Below, piece after piece: positions 38,818 through 49,251 of a stretch of DNA of 62,363 bases (position 1 is the stretch's first letter; each line of letters opens with the position of its first letter). The stretch is from Paulinella micropora (Eukaryota; Cercozoa; Imbricatea; Euglyphida). Under the pieces are notes generated by a model that worked only from the letters and a program-made list of their open reading frames with translations, ran no database searches and had not been told where the DNA came from. The stretch lies in assembly GCA_009731375.1 (NCBI GenBank), contig BJOX01000020.1, positions 1,157,698-1,220,060 on the forward strand. The letters run 5' to 3'. The position numbers and the translations under genes are program-made.

Positions 38818-39825
38818 CTATCTATTATCTATCTATCCCTCCATTTATTGATCTATCTATCTATCCAGGTGATGGACGCCGCGTCAGAGTCCCTGCAGCT
38901 GTTGGCGTTCCACCCCGCCATGGCCGAAGTCATCGCCATGGGCTCACTCGTCCCCATGGTCACACACACACACACAACACACTATCTATCTATCTATCTA
39001 TCTATCTATCCCTCTCTTCTGCCTCATCATTATGATTCAGCGATCTCTAACAACTTGACAGCAAATCTTCCTCACATGAAAATAAAAATACAAAACTTGT
39101 TGTCGATTCTTACATTTCTTTTCTTGCTTCCTCTCAGGTCATAGCTTGCGATATCGCCAAAGCCAAAGGCTTCGCTGGCGGTTTCGCGGAAAAGGTGGGC
39201 TGTGCGATCATTGGCATTTTCCAGCGCGCGGCTCAGGAGGGCCGGCAGGAACAGTTGGTCCTGAAGGGGATCGCGGAGCAGGTGGCGCGGCTGCAGCGCC
39301 TCTTCCCGTGCATACGCGTCTACGCCGCTCTTGCGTCGGCCCTGGTGCCGCTCATTCACTCGTTCGCCGTGCAGGTCTACATTCTACTCTCATTTTGTAA
39401 CATGATAAAACCATCACTTGAAGCTCTTTCTTCTCAGCTAGTTATTTATTGCGTCCAGAACGTGTGTCCTGGCTCAATAGAAAGCCCTTGGTGGGAGTTT
39501 TGAAAGACCTACTGCACACAACTGATGATGATAAGAATTCCCTGAGAACGAAGTGTGTGAAGTGCGCAACTGATGAAATCCTAAGTAGGAAATGTTTTGA
39601 AGTCTTATGCATGCTCTTTGATTGGCCGTGCAGGACCGCGTACAAAAGCTGCTGAACCTGTCTTTGATTGAAGGCGTATCCTCGGCTCTGGTATGTATAT
39701 ATGAAAGAATGAATGAATGAAGGAAGGGAAGGAAGGAAGGAAGGAATGAAAGAAGGAATATGTTGTGCCTGTCTTTGATTGAAGGCGTCTCATAAGCCTT
39801 GGTGATTAGATAGATAGATAGAGAG

Positions 39826-39868
<43 letters not shown>

Positions 39869-39910
39869 AAGTAGAAAGATAGAAAGATAGATAGGTAGGT
39901 AGGTAGATAG

Positions 39911-39943
<33 letters not shown>

Positions 39944-41631
39944 GAGAGATCAAACAATATCCATCTTGTTGTAGGTCCCCTCCAACATTCCCAGCCAGAA
40001 GCTCAAGGCTTCACAGGTCTCACACGGACAATCACTGTAGATCAGGACATAAAGGCAGTACATAAGGACCGAAAGGCAGTACGTAAGGACAAAAAGCAGT
40101 ACGTAAGGACAGAAAGGCAGTGCGTAAGGACAAAAAGGCAGTACGTAAGGACAGAAAGGCAGTACTTGAGAATATAAAGCAGCGCTTGAGAGCATAAAGC
40201 CAGTACATAATATGTCACACGATGTAATATAATTTGTCCATGTTCGTAGGTGGAGGGTATGTTGGACTTCGTGTTGGTGATTTTGTCTCTGAACGATCCG
40301 CCTCACCCTCAACGTGAGCTGTTTACATCAAAGTCCGCTCTGCAGAGCTATATGCAGAATCTGCAGCGCTATAAGAAGGAGAAGAACCTGGCCATGAAGT
40401 GCATGACTCTGCTTGCCTCGCTGCTGAGCACCGAAGAGCGTGCAGTGTCCCTACTTGACATGGGGATCCTACAGCCTCTGCTTGAGACGCTACGCTCGCA
40501 CCGCAAGGATGAGGTTATCTATCTATCTTTCTATCTATCTATCTCGGGGGAATGCAGGAGGCCACCTGCTCAGTGCTCCTGCCTAAAACCAAACCCACTT
40601 TACAGCCCTTCACCAGCTGTGAAGAGCGCAACGTTGCTCGTGATGGGCGCAGCTGGTGCAGCGTGACTGACCGGGGTTGATGACTACCTACCGTAAGTTA
40701 CGGTGTCATGCTCGATACACTCTCAAACTCCTGAGAGCCTTTGATACCGCGGCCTCCGGGAAACCGAGGTGCAGCAGGCGATGTAACGGCCGTCGGATGG
40801 TAAAAACTCAAAGGATTGGGCGATCCGTAGCCAAGTCCCTTCTTGTCAGGCCAGCCCCGCGCATGGCTGCTACTCGGTACGACTACCTCCTTGGCTGCCT
40901 TGGACTGAATTGTGTTCCGACGTGAGTTTTAGTGACCAGTGGCTACGGCAAATGGTCACTACTCTCGACGTCGGCCCACTTCTGTCAGCACTGCAGCTGG
41001 CCCGGTAGTCCTTCGTCGCCACTACCCAGTGATGTCCTGAGAAATGGGAAAGGTTCAGAGACTCAACGGGAGTGGGGATTTCCCCGTGTGCTGGTAGGCA
41101 TATTAGCAGGGAGATCTTTAAGATATAGTCCGGCCCCCGCGAAAGGCGAGCCCCGGGGCAAGCCTGGGGGGGGGGGGGGGGGGGCGGGNNNNNNNNNNNN
41201 NNNNNNNNNNNNNNNNNNNNNNNNNNNNNNNNNNNNNNNNNNNNNNNNNNNNNNNNNNNNNNNNNNNNNNNNNNNNNNNNNNNNNNNNNNNNNNNNNNNN
41301 NNNNNNNNNNNNNNNNNNNNNNNNNNNNNNNNNNNNNNNNNNNNNNNNNNNNNNNNNNNNNNNNNNNGGGGGGGGGGGGGGGGGGGGCACGTGCTCCTGT
41401 ACGTGTCTGGATTTACTAGGCCGCCCGTCCAGCCAGGAATGGGTGGCGTAGGTCCCATCTCCAACCTGCTGCCCAGCCACCAACTGATGGCGGGGTGGAA
41501 TGGATGCCTATGTCCTCGGATATGCAGAGCTGATAGACCAAAGATATCTATCTATCTATCTATCTAGCTATCTATCTATCTATCCATCTATCTATCTATC
41601 TACCTATCTATCTATCTACCTATCTTATCTA

Positions 41632-41675
<44 letters not shown>

Positions 41676-42746
41676 AGGCCCTGACCGATCTTGCCATGAC
41701 GCTGCTGCTGTCTCTGTTCTATCTATCTATCTATCAGGCCCTGACCGATCTAGCCATGACGCTGCTGCTGTCTCTGTCCTCTATCTATCTATCCATCTAT
41801 CTATCTATCTATCAGGCCCTGACCGATCTTGCCATGACGCTGCTGCTGTCTCTGTCCTCTATCTATCTATCTTTCTATCAGGCCCTGACCGATCTTGCCA
41901 TGACGCTGCTGCTGTCTCTGTCTATCTATCTATCTGTCTATCAGGCCCTGACCGATCTTGCCATGACGCTGCTGCTGTCTCTGTTCTATCTATCTATCAG
42001 GCCCTGACGGATCTAGCCATGACGCTGCTGCTGTCTCTGTCCTCTGTGCCTTCTAGACTACACATGCTGCTCGCTCCAGAACGCAAGGTAGCTATCCATC
42101 TATCCATCTATCTATCTATCTATCTATCTATCTATTTATCTTATACTACACATGCTGCTCGCTCCAGAACGCAAGGTAGCTATTTATCTATCCATCTATC
42201 TATCGATCTATCTATCTATCTTCCAGACTACACATGCTGCTCGCTCCAGAACGCAAGGTAGCTATCCATCTATCTATCTATCTATCTATCAATCTATCTA
42301 TATATATATCTATCTATCTATCTTATGTCAAGCCAAAAATTTCGACCGTAATTGCGTGCAAATTTGGCGAAAAGAAGATAAAAAATAAATCATCACTCTG
42401 AGAGCCTGTATTGACGGCGTGTGAGTAGGCATCGCGTGCGCTGCGGTTTGCGCGCACACAGTTTCGAGGCAACGTGAACATCCAGAACTCCACGCGCGCC
42501 GTGCTGTTCCGCATACAGGAGCTGCCAAAACAGGACGGTGCGTCCACCTATCTATCTATCTATCTATCCGTGCTGTTCCGCATACAGGAGCTGCCAAGAC
42601 AGGACGGTGCGTCCACCTATCTATCTATCTATCTATCCGTGCTGTTGCGCATACAGGAGCTGCCAAAACAGGACGGTGCGTCCACCTATCTATCTATCTA
42701 TCTCATACATCTAATAATTGGATCTATCTATCTATCTATCTATCTA

Positions 42747-42808
<62 letters not shown>

Positions 42809-44137
42809 CAACACTTGTCTGGCTGACTACAGGTGCCAACGCTGAGTTGTACCAGCACCGCCTGGACCAAGAGCAGAAGCGGTATGACGAGCAAGTGGAA
42901 CAGAAACAGCAGCCCCAAATCCTAATTGTCCAGCCAGAGCAGCAGACTGAGCCGTCCCAGTCCGAGGCAAGCCAGATCCCGCCTCCCGTCCCAAGCAAGA
43001 GCCAAGTCAACGAGCCACCATCTTCTGAGGATCTCTGGGCGAAAGCAGAAGCGTTTCAACCTGCCACTGAGGCAACCAAGCCCACGGTTCGGAACAGCAG
43101 CGATGAGGATGAATCGGACGCCGAGGCAGAAAGCCGCCTCGATATCCCATCGCCAGGTCCTCGCTCCGGTAGCTTAGATGGCACTCATGAGAAGTTCCTA
43201 TTTCTTAAGTACACCGAACAATGACATCAAGCGCGTTGATCTCAGTCAGTATTTACATCTACAACCTGTGTTATGGCTCATTAGAAAGCGCTTGATGAGA
43301 GCTTTCAAATGAGCCACTACACAAGCCGCAAAGATCAAAACCAGCCGAGAACGAATCGTTTGAAGTCATTGCTCGTTGTACTTAAGGACAAGGAACTTCT
43401 CATAGCAACACAAAGACGTCAAAAAGCGAGACATATGACGACGATCCCGAGACTAACAAATTATTTTTGCAAAATTTCTCGGAAATCTGTCAAACTTTTT
43501 GAGAAAATCTAATAAATTGTTTCTACGTGTGTGTGTGTGCGTGTGTGTGTTTGTTAGCTGCTCATCGCTCGATCGTGAACACGCCGGCCAGTGGACACCA
43601 CATGGCTCACGACGTGATCATGACACCAGCCAGCAGACACTCCATGGCCAGGTAGGGATGAGAAGTTCCTTGTACTTAACCACAATGAGCCATGACTTCA
43701 AACGTTTCGTTGTCAGCCGGTTCTGATCTTTGCGGCTTGTGTAATGGCTCATTTGAAAGCTCTCATAAAGAGCTTTCTAATGAGCCATAACACAGTTTGT
43801 AGATGCGTTGTAGATGCAAATACTGACTGAGATCAAAGCGCGTAAAGTCATTGTTCGTTGTACTTAAGAAATAGGAACTTTTCACATTACTGTTGTTACT
43901 GTTATTGTTAATGTTGTTTTTATCGTAACACCAGCGAGCACAAACACTCCATGGCCTGGTAGGATTACTTTTGTTGTTATTTTTATTGTTATTATTATCA
44001 TTATTATTATTATTATTATTATTATTGTTGTTGTTGTTGTTGTTGTTGTTGTTATCATAGCATTATTATTATTATTAGTAGTAGTAGTAGTAGTAGTAAT
44101 AGTAATAGTGGTAGTGGTAGTAGTAGTAGTAGCATTT

Positions 44138-44215
<78 letters not shown>

Positions 44216-44759
44216 GTAAATCTGCCTTGGAGTGTTGACTGTGACATATTTGAGGGAAATCCCGATGAAAAAACCTAGTCACACTTGCTAAACAGAGTTC
44301 CAGCCCAATGGCCTCAAGGCGTTAAACTGTGACGCCAACTCATAACCCTTTGGTGGTAGATGCTGGGGAGGAGGGTCGTTGCGCGCGTAAAAGATCTTAA
44401 ACTCCGCATATGCTGGTTGATAGCCCAGGACCCAGCAGACACCAGATTGTTATGGGTGGGGTTTCGAGGCAGCTCTAGCAACCGCGCTTGGTGTATGCAC
44501 TTGCACATTCGGTGACGTCTTGCAAGAGGTTGCTGAGACTGCGGAATAAGCTCGGCTTAGTGCAGTCTTGCCCTCAGGAGCTCCATCGGTGGCCCCGATC
44601 ATCAGGCGAGAGACTGACACGAGGGGGTGGAGGACCTCGAACAAGGGTATTGGAGGCTTATGTCCGTTGAGGATATGCCATTAGCTGCATCAGTACGCCT
44701 CAGATATAGTATTATTATTATTATTATTACCATTATTACCATTATTATCATTATTATTA

Positions 44760-44808
<49 letters not shown>

Positions 44809-47800
44809 CATCATCATCATCATATCATGATTGCTTTTGATAGAATGACCCCCAGCATGGCCATGATGGGAAGCTCCCCCATGCCTCTCCACTCGCCTCC
44901 TTCTTCCGCCCAACCCACCCCCATGAAATCTCCGCAGAGCAAAATGAAAGCCTCTCCCATCAGCCGCATCAGCGCTTCCAAGAACAGGTAGGGATGGATG
45001 GATGGATGGACGGATGGATGGATGGATACAGCATTTCAGGACGAATGCTTTTGTAGTATGTACTTTTTTATTTATTTATCTATTTATTTATTTATTTATT
45101 TGTTTGTTTGTTTGTTTATTTGTTTATTATTTTGTGCCAGCACGTTCGGCAGTAGCAGACGGCGCTCCAAGGGCATCACACCTGCTCGCCTAGATGGCAC
45201 AGTCTCGCGCACTCCCAAGGTCGAGGAAGGGGCGGCGAGCAAGGAGGAAGAAAAGAAGGAAAGAGAGGATGAGGACGTCGACGACGATCTGGAGGAACTG
45301 GCGAAAAAGGCGCGCCAGAACCAAGGTATGTGTGCATGTAACACTTGTTTATTCATTCTTCATTTATTTATTCATTTATTTATTTATTTATTTATTTATT
45401 CATGTGTGTTGCGTTGGAGCAGATCAAGAGGGTGCGCAGTCCAGCGCGGACAAGGATTTCTTGCTCAACACCGTGCGCAACGCCGTGGCCAAGCTTTCCG
45501 ACGGCTTTGTGGACGCGACCGAGAAGCTTCAGCAGGCCTCAGGACTCCGGAACTACTTCGTGGAGGACGAGCTGTGCATCGCATTTACCCGCGACGGAGG
45601 CTTGAAGCGCTTGGCAGAGCTGCTGTGCGAAGGAAAAGACCTGTCCGCGCTGAGCAAGGAAAGCGAGGACGCCAACACGCAGATCTACGACGCGTCGCCT
45701 TCCAAGAACAGCGAGGCAGGCGGCGCGGCGGACGGCGATAAGCAGGATCAAGAAGAGATCTGGACCAACATCGCCCTGGCCTTCTTGGCCCTGGCGCGCT
45801 TGGAGTCTCCTCTAACTGAATCGGTGTTGGAGGGTCCCGAGTGTCTCGATGCGCTGTGTCTCATGATGGCTCGGTTCGGTACCATGTTGACCGAACATGA
45901 CGACCGCGTCGCCATGTCTGCCATCGCGGTCCTTGCACGCACGCGGTTCTACCCGTGGGTGGTTTCCCAGCTCGAGCCCCGCACCAAGCTCTTGCTCGGA
46001 GTGCTGTTGAGAGCAGCACGTAGTGAAGACACTGACGCAGTAGATGCTTCCTTCAGACTGTTGCACAAGTTCCTAGCCATTCCTTCCACTGGGCCACTTC
46101 TCGAAGAGGACACATCCGCTCATGCCATGACTCCCAACCGGTCACACCGCTCTTTCTCTTTTTGCTGTTTTTGTTCTTGTCCTTGTCCTTGTTGATCTTG
46201 TTCCTTTTTGTTTTTTGTCCTTTTTATCTTTGTTTTTGCATTTTGTCCTTGTTTGATCATGTTCTTGTTGTTCTTGCTGTCCTTTTTGATCTTTGTTTTT
46301 GCTTTTTCATTTCACTTTCTTTGCACGGGACAGGCTGTGGGAGGTGGTGGCGGCGTTTGACAGTGTGGCCAACGACCCCTTTGCGGAGATGCCGGTCGTG
46401 GAAAACATGGGCATGGTGATGACCGAGCTGGCGGCCAAGCACAAGGTCTCGCTCGGCGCTGCGGGGATTGTGCCGGTCATCTTGGCGCTGCTCAAGTCCT
46501 TCCCCGCAGAAAAGAAGATCGTCTCTTCGGCGTGTCATGCGCTAGAGCAGCTAGCAGAGTCGCAGAGCGCCAACGTGAACCTGGTGGTGGCTGAGAAGGG
46601 CGTGGAAGCGCTGGTGGGCTTCCTCAAAGAGAACAGCGCCAGCTATGCCAAGGAGCCGGCTGTCTTGGCGCCTGCAATGCGGCTGTTTGGGCACGTGGCC
46701 AAGGACAACTACGAGGCCGTGGCCGTGCAGGGTGGTACCACTGCCGCTGCGCAGTTCTTTCTGGACTTCCTCGGGGATGGACCCGCGGACGCTGAGAAGA
46801 AGGCTAGACTGGAATCAGACGCTCCAGCAGCTTTCTTGTACCTCTTCCAAGCCTGTGTTCAGGAGAACAAAAACAACGATGCTCTTGTGCAAGCAGGGTT
46901 GGTCGCGGGGCTAATCAGCTATGTCTCTTCGGGCCAGTTGGGTGTCCTTTCCAACGACAAAATCGTTGATGGGCTGTACACTCTCTGCCTGATTGCCAGC
47001 GATCTCAGCTCAGAGCAACAGGAAGCGGCGGTGTCGGCCGGGGCGATCCCTGTGCTGCTCAAGACCTTGCAGCAGCCGCTGCCTGCTCTGGAGGTGCCCT
47101 TGCTGCCCAAGCTGTGTCGTGCTTTGCTCTCGCTGTCTGAGACTTCACAAGGCGCGACGCAAATCGTCTCCGGCAAGCCCAAGTCGGGTGTTGCAATTTT
47201 GATTTCGGCGGTGACTGACAACTGGGACAAGGACGAGGTGGTGCTGACAGCAGTCAAATTGCTACGCAGTCTGGAGCGCGTGGGTGTCAAAACCTTGCCT
47301 TTACGCAAGGTGCTGCTCGACGGCGCTTGGGAATTCCTGGGGCAAGTCATGACTCGCTTTGCTACCAATCAGCCAGTCGCCACCGCCGCTCTGCAAGCGA
47401 TCTCCGCCTTTGCTGTACACGCTTTTGCTAAAGCCACCGAGCTTTCTCCCGCGCTTCCCGCAAAAGCTCATGCAGCTCTGCTCAAAGCCCTGGCAGCGTA
47501 CCTGGCTACCAACTTGGACCAGCCTGCGGCGCAGCTGGCGGCGTGGCGCTGCTTCAGCACGCTAGTGACCGCTCTGGGCGCCACCGGCCAGACGGACAAC
47601 AAGGCCCCTGTTGAGATGGCTCGTTCGCTCCTTCCACTTTGGGCGAGCTGTTGCGCGGCTGCCGCCGAGTCGCCAAAGGTGCTGCTGGCGGCTGTTGAGT
47701 GGCTATGCGTGGTGCTGCAAATTGCCCCGGTGGTGGAGGTGCTGGCTGAGGACAGTGCAGTCGGCGTGCTGCCCGAGCTCCTCAAGCTTGCACAGGCGGC

Positions 47801-48665
47801 GCTCCAGCAGTCTGCTCCAAATGAATCCCTCCTTCTGCCTTTGGTCAAGTCTCTGGTGTCGATTACGCAACACACAAGCCCTGCAGTCCAAAAGCTCCAA
47901 TCTTCCTGCCAGGCCTTGCCGAAGTTTGTGTCCCAGATCACCGCTGCTGTGCCTTCCTTGAAAACCGCCGAGCTCGTCTCGCAGGTGAAAAAGCTGTCGA
48001 GCAAGCCTGAGAAGGAACCGGCCAGCAAAGCCGCTACACAGAGCCAAGCAAGCAAAGCCCCTGCACGCCAAGCCCAAGCACGCCCGAAGGTCGCTACCGT
48101 GGCTGCATCCTCCGCACCGCCGCCTTCTCGACCGCCCCCTTCCAAACCTGGCTCCTCTCAAGCGCGCGTCGAGTCCAAAGACAAGGAACAGAAGGCCCCT
48201 GCACCTTCTACAGTCGCATCGCCGACGCCTGCCACACCTACAACGCCCGAGACCAAGGAACAGGCTCGCACCTCGCCCGCGCCAGCCCCGCGATCACCTT
48301 GGGGAGGCAAGCCCAAGCCTACCTCGCTGGAGCAGGTAAAGCAAATGCTGTTTGCCGGAGTGTACGTCTTGGCCACCTATCGCGCCGTTCACGCTCCCAA
48401 ACGCAGGAGACTCTACCTCGACCCAAAACTCGACCAGGTATACTCACATGAGGATATGTTTCTCAGACTCAAGAAATTTTTTTATCGTGATGACTGTAGA
48501 AATTGGGACTCGCAGACAAGCGGAGCATGCGTATGGATAAAACGTATAGAACTTGTGTGTGCTTGGTGTACGCAGGTGATTCTTAAGCCTCCCAGCAAAA
48601 CGACCTTGGGTCCCAACGATATCATCAAACTAGATTGGGTACGTGTTTGACTTTACCTCTTTCTA

Positions 48666-48722
<57 letters not shown>

Positions 48723-48745
48723 CACATACACTCTCTGTCTCTCTG

Positions 48746-48834
<89 letters not shown>

Positions 48835-48900
48835 NNNNNNNNNNTCTCTCCCTCTCTCTCTCTCTCTCTGACTCTCTCTTTCTCTCTCTCTCTCTCTCTT

Positions 48901-48938
<38 letters not shown>

Positions 48939-48984
48939 CATTGCTTCCTCACCCCACTTATCTGTGTGTCTGTGTGTGTGTGTG

Positions 48985-49032
<48 letters not shown>

Positions 49033-49208
49033 GTCTCTTCGTCTCTCTTTATCTCTCTTTCTGTCTCTAGCTTCTTGCATCTCACGTGGGTGTTGTATTG
49101 CAGGTGAACGCAGTCACACTCGAGGGCAAAGAACAAAAAGAAGTCGTAGTATCAATCAGGTAGCCCCAGTGGAAAAACTTTGCTCGCCACTAAGAAATGT
49201 TCCTTTCC

Positions 49209-49251
<43 letters not shown>

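Noticed and set aside
45194-46195. Single-exon gene 45194-46195
   Set aside because: It spans two exons and an intron of TTTA repeats; splice sites and phase fit the large gene better.
47468-48145. Minus-strand frame of 225 codons opposite the ARM block
   Set aside because: Shadow of GC-rich coding sequence on the plus strand; low-complexity Ala/Ser composition and no motif.
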